64,000 nucleotides of DNA from Caproicibacterium lactatifermentans (GTDB lineage: Bacteria; Bacillota; Clostridia; Oscillospirales; Acutalibacteraceae), in the NCBI RefSeq assembly GCF_013315815.1, contig NZ_CP046051.1, positions 124,001 to 188,000 of the forward strand, given 5' to 3'. Position numbers and translations under genes: made by a program. Below are positions 46,328 to 54,370 of the stretch, piece after piece. Position 1 is the first letter of the stretch. Each line of letters begins with the position of its first letter. The notes below the pieces were generated by a model. It did not search any database. It was not told the DNA's origin and saw only the letters and a program-made list of their open reading frames with translations.

Positions 46328-46409
46328 ACGGAAAAGTCACTCGGCGACGTTTTGTCATTGAGTGTTGAAAAACCACCACCCCAATTCAGGTTCTCCTCCT
46401 TGTTGGCAT

Positions 46410-46446
46410 AAAAAGGCTGCCCGTCAAATTTAACGAGCAGCTTTTT
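46410..46446 (-). terminator. Terminator of the minus-strand head operon
   Basis: Imperfect stem AAAAAGGCTGCCCGT / ACGAGCAGCTTTTT with T runs on both strands. Confidence 0.8.
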
Positions 46447-46539
46447 CTTTCGGGTCCTCCTGTGGATGTTACCCTCCAAGGGTGTCTATCTGGCGGACAC
46501 CCTTTTGCTTTTCTTTCGGGTCCTCCTGTGGATGTTACC
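46443..46539 (+). repeat. 33-bp palindromic unit between 31-bp direct repeats, copy 1
   Basis: Copies of a 31-bp sequence at 46443-46473 and 46509-46539 flank a unit at 46473-46505. The unit contains AAGGGTGTC and GACACCCTT arms around a 9-base loop. The identical 33-bp unit in reverse complement lies at 53526-53558. Here it sits between the adaptor stop codon and the terminator, so no gene is broken. Confidence 0.85.
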
Positions 46540-46894
46540 TGCCGTATGGTACTATCTCATCCGCCGGTGGAATCTCTGCCTGCGCCGCTTCCTTTGCGAA
46601 CAGTTTCAGGTCCTCTTTGTATCCCTCAAAGGTATCCACACGGTCTATGACGTACCACGTTTCCCGGTAGTAAATCAGCATTCCGGGCTTGATGTCTCTT
46701 CTCCAGTTGACGGTAAACTGCATATCCTCTTTATACCCGGCAGTCCCGGCTGCGAAATACTCTTTTTGGGAAAGCTGCCGCGCATAGGCCCACAGGCTGC
46801 CCGGGTGAATCGGCTGATAGGCGGTTACCCAGTTGCCGATGTCGTCCTGTACCTCGGTCTTATTGTAAATTATTATCTTCTTATCCTTTACCAT
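46535..46894 (-). CDS. Head-tail adaptor (head closure) protein
   Basis: The 119-residue product is of the small beta-barrel adaptor type that seals the head and receives the tail. It reads KKIIIYNKTEVQDDIGNWVTAY, LWAYARQLSQKEYFAAGTAGYKEDMQFTVNWRRDI and ETWYVIDRVDTFEGYKEDLKLFAKE, typical of phage head-closure proteins. It starts 4 bases after the large terminase stop. It is the last structural gene of locus B; no tail gene follows. In a satellite this would be the interface to helper tails. Confidence 0.82.
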   Translation of the reverse strand: MVKDKKIIIYNKTEVQDDIGNWVTAYQPIHPGSLWAYARQLSQKEYFAAGTAGYKEDMQFTVNWRRDIKPGMLIYYRETWYVIDRVDTFEGYKEDLKLFAKEAAQAEIPPADEIVPYGR

Positions 46895-46898
46895 TTCA

Positions 46899-48539
46899 TC
46901 ACGCCCTCAAAAATTCTTCGTAGTGGTCCATCAGGCCCACGTATGCGTCCAGCATGGAAGCCATGCCGTCTATCCTCATCTTCGGCTGCTGCGCCTTAAT
47001 CGGCACGATATTTCCGTTTCGGTCTGTCATAATCCCCGTGTTGGTCAGGCACCACTTCAGAATCGGGTTATTATTGTAATTGATTTTCTTTGCTTTCAGG
47101 TCGGCCCCCATCTGCTGCATGGGCAGGGAAAGCGTCTTTGCCCCCTGAATGCAGCGGACCATCGGAAAGCCGTACTGCTTCATCTCATCCACCCAGTACC
47201 GGGCGGAATAGCTGTCATAGTAAATCCACAGAGGAGTAATGCCGTAGTCATTCAGCATTTCGTTGAACCATGCCGTGACGTCGCTGTAGCGTATCGTGTT
47301 ACCCGCGCAGAGCCGCAGCAGGCCCTGTTCCATCCACAGGTCGTAGGGGATTTTGTCCTTGTGGACGCGCTCGTGGAAGCTTTCCTGCGGCAACCAGTAC
47401 ATCTGCGTCACATACCGCTTTTCGGTTTCCTTATCCACAAAAAGCAGGGTAGCGCAGGTCAGGTCGGTTGTGATGCTCAGGTCGGCCCCGCCGATAGCGT
47501 AGCAGTTCCGAAATTTCTCCAGGTCGAAGGTTTCCGGATTGTCGATGTCGTCGAAGGTCAGCCACGCCTGCGCCACGTTCTGCCGAATGTTGAAATCCTT
47601 GCAGAGGATTCCCGGCAGGTCGGTGGCGTTGCTCTTGGCCCGCTCAACCTTCCTTTGCAGGTCGTCCAGCTTCTTAATGGCCCCCAGTCCGGGATTCGCC
47701 TTTGCCCATGCCTCGGGGTCGCCCCATTCCTTCGCGCTGTCCAGCTCATAGAGGACCGGAAGAAAACTGTCGTCCTTTACCACGCCGTCAAGGACGTTGC
47801 AGGCGTAGGAATACATGTCGTCGTAAATACATTCCCTCACGGTCCCCGCCGTCGTAATCATCAGTAAAAGCGGCTGCCGCCGGGCACTCTGCGACTGCTT
47901 CATCACTTCGTAAAGGTTCCTGTCCCGCACGCCGTGCAGCTCGTCCATGACGACGAGCGAAGCGTTCAAGCCGTCCAGCGTGTCCGAATTGCGCCCCAGG
48001 GGCTGGAACTTCGCCATCAGCGCGTCGCAGTACATGTCCTGCTTCCGCTTCCTGATGTACCGCGAAAGCTCGGGAGACTGTTTCACCATGTTCCGCGCCT
48101 CGTCGAACAGGAGCTTGGCCTGCGCGTATTTCGTCGCGGTGGAGTATATCTCCGCCCCCGGCTCATTGTCCGCTATCATGCAGTACAGCGCGATGCCTGC
48201 GGCCATTGTGGACTTGCCGTTCTTCCTGCCCACAAGAAACAGACTTTCCCGGTACTTCCGCAGGCCGGTTTCAGCGTCCACAAAGCCAAACAGAGCCGCG
48301 ATAAACGCCTTCTGGAACAGCCCCAGCTTTACGGTCTGCCCGGCCCACTCGCCCTTTGAGTGCCGGCAGAACCGTTCGATAAACTCTATCGGCCGGTTTG
48401 CCTTCTCCTCATCGAAAATGTATCGCCCCGCCTGGTGCTCAATCTCATGGCCCAGCTTCTCATAGAGCCTCTGGACCTTCCGGGAGACGACGTATTTCCC
48501 GGCGCGGATGCCGTCGCGGTATTCCAGAATCGGATTCAT
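46899..48539 (-). CDS. Phage terminase large subunit (cos-type)
   Basis: The 546-residue product has Walker A GRKNGKST at 104-111 and Walker B VVMDE at 196-200. The nuclease domain contains GGADLSITTDLT, IYYDSYSARYWVDEM and a C-terminal D-rich MASMLDAYVGL. This is the HK97/P27-associated Terminase_1 type, which works with an HNH protein on cos sites. The start overlaps the small terminase stop (ATGA). All motifs look intact. Confidence 0.95.
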   Translation of the reverse strand: MNPILEYRDGIRAGKYVVSRKVQRLYEKLGHEIEHQAGRYIFDEEKANRPIEFIERFCRHSKGEWAGQTVKLGLFQKAFIAALFGFVDAETGLRKYRESLFLVGRKNGKSTMAAGIALYCMIADNEPGAEIYSTATKYAQAKLLFDEARNMVKQSPELSRYIRKRKQDMYCDALMAKFQPLGRNSDTLDGLNASLVVMDELHGVRDRNLYEVMKQSQSARRQPLLLMITTAGTVRECIYDDMYSYACNVLDGVVKDDSFLPVLYELDSAKEWGDPEAWAKANPGLGAIKKLDDLQRKVERAKSNATDLPGILCKDFNIRQNVAQAWLTFDDIDNPETFDLEKFRNCYAIGGADLSITTDLTCATLLFVDKETEKRYVTQMYWLPQESFHERVHKDKIPYDLWMEQGLLRLCAGNTIRYSDVTAWFNEMLNDYGITPLWIYYDSYSARYWVDEMKQYGFPMVRCIQGAKTLSLPMQQMGADLKAKKINYNNNPILKWCLTNTGIMTDRNGNIVPIKAQQPKMRIDGMASMLDAYVGLMDHYEEFLRA

Positions 48540-48853
48540 CAGGCGCTCTTGCCTTTCTTCAGAAACTCTGCCAGCTCATCCTTTGCTTCCGGTTTCGCCG
48601 CGGGCGGGAGAAGGTCAATCAGCTGTTTGTTCAGCAGTGCATAGCGCTGAATGGTCGTGTTATAGGCCTGCATCGCCGGATTCTGTTTCAGCCCGTCCCG
48701 GCCTTCCACCACGGCGCCGTCTTTCCGGATTCCCGCCTTCAGTTTGGAAAGCGTCGCGTCCATGAACGTCATTTCCTGCATCAGCTTTTCCGCGATAGGT
48801 TTTCGGTCATCATCGATAATGGTTATTAGTTTTCTGATTTTTGCCATTGCCAT
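48539..48853 (-). CDS. Phage terminase small subunit (P27-like)
   Basis: The 104-residue product is helical: IRKLITIIDDDRKPIAEKLMQEMTFMDATLSKLK, then a C-terminal LLNKQLIDLLPPAAKPEAKDELAEFLKKG. The size and pattern fit P27-family small terminases. I chose ATG 48853, preceded by TAGGAGTGA; the frame extends to 48946 without a ribosome site. Coupled to the large subunit. Confidence 0.82.
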   Translation of the reverse strand: MAMAKIRKLITIIDDDRKPIAEKLMQEMTFMDATLSKLKAGIRKDGAVVEGRDGLKQNPAMQAYNTTIQRYALLNKQLIDLLPPAAKPEAKDELAEFLKKGKSA

Positions 48854-48957
48854 AAAAATCACTCCTAAAATATTCCAGCGTTCTATAAATGCGAATGCTT
48901 CCCATTTGCATATAAAAAACTCATGGAGAGGAAATTTGAACTGCACCCACCGGTCTA

Positions 48958-49275
48958 TTAATGCGCTAAAGTGTTAATGCACCCGGGGGGTGTCTTGACA
49001 AGATTTCCGTTTGCGTCAAACTTCAGTCCGTCCGCACATGCGCCGCTTCCGAAATGTTCCCGGTTGTGGCAGACTTCACACAGTGCTTCCAGGTTATCCC
49101 AGTTCAGCGTCACGTTCGGGTCGTTGATGTTCTGTGGTGTAATGTACGTTTTGTGGTGCGCTATCACAGCCAGCCTGCCGCACCGCTCACATGTCCAGTT
49201 CTTGGAACAGAGGAATGCGTACCTGCACTTCTCCCATGTCCTGGACTTATAGAATCGTTCAGCATATGGTTTCAT
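48958..49275 (-). CDS. HNH endonuclease
   Basis: The 105-residue product has C29-xx-C32, H40-H41 in VIAHHKTYI, N61 in LNWDNLEALC, C66-xx-C69-H70 and H74. This is the zinc-bound HNH fold found next to cos-packaging terminases, where it is needed for DNA cleavage at cos. ATG 49275 overlaps the connector stop; GTG 49290 is an alternative start. Confidence 0.9.
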   Translation of the reverse strand: MKPYAERFYKSRTWEKCRYAFLCSKNWTCERCGRLAVIAHHKTYITPQNINDPNVTLNWDNLEALCEVCHNREHFGSGACADGLKFDANGNLVKTPPGCINTLAH

Positions 49276-49556
49276 TTCAGTGACGCCCACAGCTTCAGCG
49301 TACCCAGCATACTGTCAACAGCGTTCGACAGCCGCGCCGCTTCGCTCGCTCCCGGGTCGTACCACAGCTGAAGGATGAACTTTGCCGCCTGCTTGGCGAG
49401 CTGATAGCCAGGCGCTGTATCGTCTTCCCATCTGCTGCCTGTGGTTACTTCCAGATAATCCGGCAGACTGTCCAGCATGGACTGAATGATGGTATCGTTT
49501 TCCGTGCCGTCCAGCCTCAGCGCGTCCCGCGCCTCATCTATCGTAAGTAATGCCAT
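49272..49556 (-). CDS. gp6-like head-tail connector
   Basis: The 94-residue product begins MALLTIDEARDALRLDGTEND and contains MLDSLPDYLEVTTG and AAKFILQLWYDP, typical of HK97 gp6-type connectors that form a ring under the portal. ATG 49556 follows TTAGGAGTG. It lies between capsid and HNH genes. Confidence 0.85.
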   Translation of the reverse strand: MALLTIDEARDALRLDGTENDTIIQSMLDSLPDYLEVTTGSRWEDDTAPGYQLAKQAAKFILQLWYDPGASEAARLSNAVDSMLGTLKLWASLK

Positions 49557-49616
49557 GATAATCACTCCTAACAAAAAGGGGGCTGCGATAAGCGCAACCC
49601 CTCATCTGCATTATGT

Positions 49617-50837
49617 TCAGGCTTCCGCCGCGGCCAGTTTGGCAAATGCTTCGGGAATAATCGGCTTGCCGTCGCCCACTGCCATCGCCCGGTAGTCAAT
49701 CAGGCCCTGCTTGAAGCTGGATTCTCTGGAGACTTCCAGCAGAATATCCTGCGACAGGTTGACGCCGTAATACTGGAAGTTGCCGTACAGGATGGTGTCA
49801 GCGGGAATGTAGTCGTCCACTACTACCTGATGGCCCAGCATACGCCCGGCCCCGCCGTCAATGGGGTTCGTGAAGATAGGCCGGCCGGTCGTGTCTTCCA
49901 CAGCCATGAGGCGGTTGAACAGGGTCGCGTTGCTGCACGCGAACACCGCACCCGCGGAGTACCCGGCCTTCAGCAGGGAAGCCAGCTTCAGCACGTCGGC
50001 ATACTTCAGACCGCCCGCCGCATAGGTCGCGCTGTTGGTCGTGCCCCACGTCACGCCCGGCAGAATCCCCAGCGCCTGTCCGGAACCTGTGCCGGAGAAT
50101 ACTCCAGCGTTCAGCGCCGCGCCGATGGTCCTGGTAAGCTCGGTAGACAGGTAGGATTCAAATGCCGGGACGGAAATGGTGTTCGCTGCCACGCTCAGGG
50201 AGAACACCTTCAGCAGCTCGTAGGCGTTAAAGGTTACGCTGGTTGGCGTCTTGGCGGACGGCTCAACGGAAGCTCCCTCGGCGTGCCATTCCGCCGCGTC
50301 TTCCGGGGTCGCGACAGGCACGGACAGATTGGCGGGAACCCGGAATTGCCGGACGAAATTCAGGATGTTCCCCTGCGTCGCAGCCTTCTTCACGACTTCG
50401 TTCAGAGTCTGCGTCGGGATGACTGCCGTGTTGGTCCCGGTTGTCAGAGCCGCTCTGCGCTCGGTGACGGCCTGCTCCTGCGCGCGGCTGAATACGTTCC
50501 GGTCCGCGTCGGTCATGGGCTTGCCGAGCATCTTTTTGTAGAATGCCGTCCGGTATTCCGCAGAGGAGAAGATGTCGTCGTCGCGCTTCTCTTCCTTGTG
50601 GGAATAGTTCTTCCCGGTAATCGGGTTGAAGCCGGTCAGCTTCCCCTGTGCCGCGGAACGGGCTTCCAGATTGTCCCTCGCCATCTTCAATCCGTCCAGC
50701 TCAACGTTCAGAGCGGAAATATCGGCGTTCGGGTCGGTGTCAATGATTTTGCCGATTTCCGCCGCGCGGGTTTCAATATCTTCGGCGGATGCCGTGCGGT
50801 AATGGTTGAACGCTGCGTCTTTATCTTTAAAAGTCAT
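49617..50837 (-). CDS. Major capsid protein (HK97 family)
   Basis: The 406-residue product has an N-terminal helical scaffold-like domain (delta domain, about 1-110), probably removed by the protease. The HK97 fold follows: RRAALTTGTNTAVIPTQTLNEVV, an E-loop with AEWHAEGASVEPSAKTPT, and the C-terminal GHQVVVDDYIPADTILYGNFQYYGV. I chose ATG 50837 with AGGAG at good spacing; GTG 50843 is too close to it. It is unrelated in sequence to the capsid of locus A. Confidence 0.95.
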   Translation of the reverse strand: MTFKDKDAAFNHYRTASAEDIETRAAEIGKIIDTDPNADISALNVELDGLKMARDNLEARSAAQGKLTGFNPITGKNYSHKEEKRDDDIFSSAEYRTAFYKKMLGKPMTDADRNVFSRAQEQAVTERRAALTTGTNTAVIPTQTLNEVVKKAATQGNILNFVRQFRVPANLSVPVATPEDAAEWHAEGASVEPSAKTPTSVTFNAYELLKVFSLSVAANTISVPAFESYLSTELTRTIGAALNAGVFSGTGSGQALGILPGVTWGTTNSATYAAGGLKYADVLKLASLLKAGYSAGAVFACSNATLFNRLMAVEDTTGRPIFTNPIDGGAGRMLGHQVVVDDYIPADTILYGNFQYYGVNLSQDILLEVSRESSFKQGLIDYRAMAVGDGKPIIPEAFAKLAAAEA

Positions 50838-50839
50838 AA

Positions 50840-51388
50840 TCACATACTCCTTTTCAAAATCTGGTTGATTCTGATTTTTGCCGCCCGGCGGGCGTCTGCC
50901 GCGCTCCGGGCTTCGACTGATGTAGTAGGATACGCGGGGAAATTGACAAGGCTGATTTCCAGCACCTTTGAGATTTTGTTAATTGTCCGCGTATTCGTTG
51001 CCGGGTCGTATTCGTCGCCGCCTGCCGGCACGACAAAAGCGAATGAAACACCCGTCAAGTCGCCTCGCCTAACTGCCGTATAGGCGGAACGGCCTTCCTC
51101 GGTGTCCGGCAACTCTGCGGCAAAGTTTAGCCCTGCCGGGCTTATTGAAAGCTGTAGAGTTTTTGGCGTGCGTGCCAGAGGAAGGCGGCTTGCGTCGTGT
51201 CCCACCAGCAGGCGCGAATCGCTCAGGTCGGCTCCTGCCAGAGCCCCGGAGCGAATAATTTCAGTGTATCGGCCCTTCGGGTCGTTAATAACGGTCGGCG
51301 TATCAAAAACGATTGCCTTGCCGGTCAACCGCATTTTTCCGTTTTCGGGTTCGGCCGCCCGGATTTCGCAGATACGGGTTTCCTTCAT
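50840..51388 (-). CDS. HK97-type prohead protease
   Basis: S78-family capsid maturation protease. The 182-residue product has H64 in LLVGHDASR and S115 in TGVSFAFVV, the catalytic pair, plus VLEISLVNFPAYPTTSVEARS near the end. ATG 51388 follows GGGGGTG. Four-base overlap with the portal gene. Confidence 0.93.
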   Translation of the reverse strand: MKETRICEIRAAEPENGKMRLTGKAIVFDTPTVINDPKGRYTEIIRSGALAGADLSDSRLLVGHDASRLPLARTPKTLQLSISPAGLNFAAELPDTEEGRSAYTAVRRGDLTGVSFAFVVPAGGDEYDPATNTRTINKISKVLEISLVNFPAYPTTSVEARSAADARRAAKIRINQILKRSM

Positions 51389-52563
51389 TTCTTCTGCACC
51401 CCCTGATACTGGTTGGCCTTATCTGCCTGTACTACATTTAGTGTTTGAAGCCGCTTTTTGCCCTCTTCGCCGCCGATAGGCTTCATGTTGAGAATTTGCC
51501 TCGCTTCGTCCACAGTGAAGAGGCCGAACGGCACGCTCTCCTTGAGCGTCGTTACGCGGGTTCCGTAGCTCGCGTATTCCATCGAATCGCCTTCAAACAG
51601 AATCCGGTTCCCGGCCTGCTGCTCAATCGGCGTGAAGATCTTTGCCGTGAATTCCTGCGCCATCTGCGCCGCGAGTGGTTCAATGACAGATTCGTAAAAC
51701 GCCGTGCCTTCCTGCTCGGAATAGGTGGAATCCACAATCTTCTGCGAAATGCCCAGGTATTCGTAGATTTTCGATTTCGCCGCGTCCATCTGCGCCTTGT
51801 TTATCGAATAGGGCTTCTGGTCCAGCGGAACGAAGTCCAGCATACTGTCCGTCACGGCCACGCCGCCGTTGTTGGAGATGTTGAGGAAGTCCGCCGTGAA
51901 GGCGTCCCGCTCCTGCTTCATTTTTTCCGGAGCCAGAACCTGATTGTATTTCAGGATTCCGCGGAGCGAAGCGCCCTGCTTTATCCCGGAAACAATGCCG
52001 TCGCTCTGCGTCTGTGCCAGCCGGACGGCCGGAAGAATTGCGGAGTTGTCATCGCCCAGCAGGTCGTTCCGGTTGAAGTGCCGGCGAAGGTGGATGATGT
52101 CAGAATAGGGGAGAATGTACTGCTTTCCGTTCTGGAAGAAGAACTTGATGTACATGGTGTCGGTCGGGTCCGTCACGAATTGGGCGCCGCTCACGTCCAG
52201 CGGATACAGAGCCGCGATTCCCGCGTCCCCGCGCTGTATGTACCCGAACGAATCGTTATATGCGTAAAAATGTGTAATCAGCTTGTACAGCGCGTCGTAG
52301 GCGCTCATGTACGGGTTCGGTCTGGTACCCAGCAGATAATTGAGGTTGTCGTCGCCCGGCTGTCTGCCGTCCGCCGTGCGGATGATATGGGACCCGTGCA
52401 GCTTCGCCCCGTGCCGTGCTATCGCGTCCACAGCAGCGCGGAAAACGTCGCTTTCGTAGGCATTCCCGCTGAATGGCGTAAAGTACGCCGGCGACCCGGT
52501 CAGTACCGCGGGAGCCGTCTTGGGCGGCTGTCGGGAATGGAACAGCTTTGAAAAAATACTCAA
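51385..52563 (-). CDS. HK97-family portal protein
   Basis: The 392-residue product shows LLGTRPNPYMSAYDALYKLITHFYAYNDSFGYIQR and ILPYSDIIHLRRHFNRNDLLGDDNS, typical of HK97 portals. The stem region KSKIYEYLGISQKIVD and C-terminal FGLFTVDEARQILNMKPIGGEE follow. The TTG start at 52563 has AAGTGGTGAT upstream. Its stop overlaps the protease start. Confidence 0.94.
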   Translation of the reverse strand: MSIFSKLFHSRQPPKTAPAVLTGSPAYFTPFSGNAYESDVFRAAVDAIARHGAKLHGSHIIRTADGRQPGDDNLNYLLGTRPNPYMSAYDALYKLITHFYAYNDSFGYIQRGDAGIAALYPLDVSGAQFVTDPTDTMYIKFFFQNGKQYILPYSDIIHLRRHFNRNDLLGDDNSAILPAVRLAQTQSDGIVSGIKQGASLRGILKYNQVLAPEKMKQERDAFTADFLNISNNGGVAVTDSMLDFVPLDQKPYSINKAQMDAAKSKIYEYLGISQKIVDSTYSEQEGTAFYESVIEPLAAQMAQEFTAKIFTPIEQQAGNRILFEGDSMEYASYGTRVTTLKESVPFGLFTVDEARQILNMKPIGGEEGKKRLQTLNVVQADKANQYQGVQKK

Positions 52564-52607
52564 TGTAATATCACCACTTCTTATTATATACTATTTGTAT
52601 AATAATT

Positions 52608-52769
52608 TCAAATTAGTTCTTCAATTCGTACGATATAATCCCGGTTTATAAGCACTGTTGCCCCGTACAGTGTTTTAGCCTGGACGAACTGTTCATTCAT
52701 CGTATCTTTGTTGAAACTCTCAGCCTCGACAGCACCCTGATTAGAAAGATAAATAGCAAATTCTGTCAT
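52608..52769 (-). CDS. Small protein, 53 residues, unknown
   Basis: ATG 52769 overlaps the previous stop (ATGA) and follows GAAGAGGG. The product begins MTEFAIYLSNQGAVEAES and ends with TVLINRDYIVRIEELI. It is acidic and soluble. Coupled translation between the 52766 gene and the portal supports it. No family recognised. Confidence 0.6.
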   Translation of the reverse strand: MTEFAIYLSNQGAVEAESFNKDTMNEQFVQAKTLYGATVLINRDYIVRIEELI

Positions 52770-53137
52770 GCTTGTTTACCCTCTTCCGCCGCTGTCATGG
52801 GAACAATCAGCAGGTTTTTGGCTATGTAGGCATCCACCATATCCAGTTCAAAGTGCCCCGGCTCTACTTCGTGTTCGGCTTTCGGGTCAAGGCCACGCTG
52901 CACATGCGCCCAGTCGCCGGAATTCCCAACAACGATTGTCAGCCCGGAAATTGGCTTGTCCAGCTCATCATCTACTGGCTCAAGGTCAATTTCAAACATA
53001 TTGGCCCCATCCGGGGTTTCGTCATAGGTGCCGCTATCAGAGTCAAGCTGTGCCCCAATAATGTTGTAATAAGCGGCGGTTGCTTCCCCGGAAATGCGGT
53101 CGAATGTAATGGCAAGAATCTTTCTGAAATTAAACAT
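52766..53137 (-). CDS. Acidic protein of locus B, unknown
   Basis: The 123-residue product is strongly acidic in the middle (DLEPVDDELDKPI). It starts MFNFRKILAITFDRISGEATAAYY. ATG 53137 follows TTGGAGG. No membrane segment and no motif recognised. The position just upstream of the portal suggests an early or accessory satellite function rather than structure. Confidence 0.65.
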   Translation of the reverse strand: MFNFRKILAITFDRISGEATAAYYNIIGAQLDSDSGTYDETPDGANMFEIDLEPVDDELDKPISGLTIVVGNSGDWAHVQRGLDPKAEHEVEPGHFELDMVDAYIAKNLLIVPMTAAEEGKQA

Positions 53138-53156
53138 AAATAAATACCTCCAAAAA

Positions 53157-53315
53157 TTAGTGTAATGCTGCCGCCAGTTCGCGGCGGTTCTGGTTTATGC
53201 GTTCTGTGCGGCTCTGTGACGTCTTGTCCTGCTGATACTGGTAGTTTGCTTCCGTTGTGTAAATAAGCAGTCCTGCGGACGCACAGGCTAAAAGCAAGCC
53301 GATTGTTTCAGTCAT
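53157..53315 (-). CDS. Small membrane-anchored protein, 52 residues
   Basis: ATG 53315 overlaps the end of the preceding gene (ATGACTGA). The product is MTETIGLLLACASAGLLIYT followed by a hydrophilic Gln/Arg/Asn-rich tail: one membrane helix and a cytoplasmic helix. Holin-like size, but no lysis gene is nearby. Not recognised. Confidence 0.6.
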   Translation of the reverse strand: MTETIGLLLACASAGLLIYTTEANYQYQQDKTSQSRTERINQNRRELAAALH

Positions 53316-53845
53316 GGTCTGCACCTGCCTTTTTTATGCTCAGAAGTTCATCTTTGCCCACCTGCAATTCACCCAATGCATCTTGCAGCTTGCTTTGAAA
53401 CAGTGAAAAAGCAGAGAAATACATGTTCAACCGGTTTAGATAAGCTTCCTCGGCTGGATTATTCGGTTTAAATTCGAATTCGTCTTCCAATGCCTCGGAG
53501 AGTACCCCATATGCATCTGTTGCAGAAAGGGTGTCCGCCAGATAGACACCCTTGGAGGTCGGAGAGTACCCCATATGCATCTGTTGCAGCCTCAAGCATT
53601 GTAATGCCGTCCTCAATTTGCAAGGTCACGGATGTAAAGTCCCTTGTGGTTTCTGTACCTGCTTTCAAAAATTGCCGGTAAACGTAATCATAAATGCGGC
53701 TCAGAGCGTGAATGTCGGTAATCCGATTGAGTTTGTCCACAATTTTTGCTTGCAAACCGTCCACGGTATTGTTATAATAATTTTGAAGTTCGTTTGTTTT
53801 CCCCTGTGCAGTTGCTGCTGCCGGGGTGTTTTTTTGCCTTGTCAT
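53308..53845 (-). pseudogene. Helical protein gene frameshifted by a 64-bp insertion
   Basis: ATG 53845 (AAGGAGG upstream) reads MTRQKNTPAAATAQGKTNEL and continues to ATDAYGVLS, where the frame runs into the inserted repeat and stops at 53468. The other half resumes in another frame, again from ATDAYGVLS, and ends at 53308. Deleting the 33-bp unit plus one 31-bp duplicate restores one protein of about 157 residues, helical with charged segments. Its normal role is unknown; position suggests a satellite accessory protein. Confidence 0.8.
53495..53589 (-). repeat. 33-bp palindromic unit between 31-bp direct repeats, copy 2
   Basis: 31-bp identical copies at 53495-53525 and 53559-53589 flank the unit at 53526-53558. 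The unit is the exact reverse complement of 46473-46505. The 64-bp net gain is not a multiple of three and breaks the gene it hit. Confidence 0.9.
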
Positions 53846-53857
53846 AAGAAAGCCTCC

Positions 53858-54076
53858 TTAAACTGCATCATGAATTTTGTCAAGGCATGCGCATACGTTG
53901 TCAAGCTTGTCTGGTATATCTTCTATGTGACATTCCATACCGTCCGTACTCACTGCTATGCCATTTAAACTGTTTGCAATGGAGACAACGCTGCACTGTG
54001 TGTGGTGGGAATCAAAAAACCCGCACCGGTCACTGCAATCAGCGGCACGAAAAGGACAAAATTTTGAACGTTCCAT
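53858..54076 (-). CDS. Small Cys-rich protein, 72 residues
   Basis: ATG 54076 follows TTAGGAGG. The N-terminal part has Cys at CPFRAADCSDRCGFFDSHHTQC, a likely zinc site. The C-terminal half is acidic with a further CAC. No family known to me. First gene after the origin region in the minus-strand transcript. Confidence 0.65.
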   Translation of the reverse strand: MERSKFCPFRAADCSDRCGFFDSHHTQCSVVSIANSLNGIAVSTDGMECHIEDIPDKLDNVCACLDKIHDAV

Positions 54077-54161
54077 ATTAAAATACCTCCTAAATTTTGT
54101 GGTCAAGAAAATCAATCAGCTGACAACGATTTTTAATTCATTTGCATCAGCTCTTTTCAGT

Positions 54162-54370
54162 TTGGCACGCTTGGCACGCTTGGCACGCACGCACAGGGGG
54201 GTACACCTTTATATATAAAACAAAAAATAAAATATAAAATATCTATGTATTTGCATATTCTATTTTTTTATAATTGAAGTGTAAATTAAGCGTGCTATGC
54301 GTGCCAATGGCTTGTCTATACGATTTTTCGCGTGCGTCTATGCGTGCTTTAAGCGTGCGCTTATGCGTGC
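54162..54370. other. Probable replication origin: iterons flanking an AT-rich core
   Basis: GCACGC words lie at 54165, 54174, 54183 and 54187, within three tandem TTGGCACGC. An AT-rich stretch of about 85 bases (54205-54289) follows. The inverted word GCGTGC then lies at 54290, 54299, 54330, 54342, 54353 and 54365. A further one is at 54450 inside the primase gene. This mirrors the origin plan of staphylococcal islands: iterons on both sides of an AT-rich core at the 3' end of the replication gene. Confidence 0.65.

Noticed and set aside
46285..46479. A 64-codon minus-strand frame after the adaptor gene
   Set aside because: Its apparent TTG start is created by the inserted 33-bp unit and its body overlaps the operon terminator; without the insert no start codon remains.
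53495..53589. Repeat-spacer-repeat pattern considered as a mini CRISPR
   Set aside because: Only two repeats with a palindromic 33-bp unit between them, no cas genes, and the repeat is part of an interrupted coding sequence.
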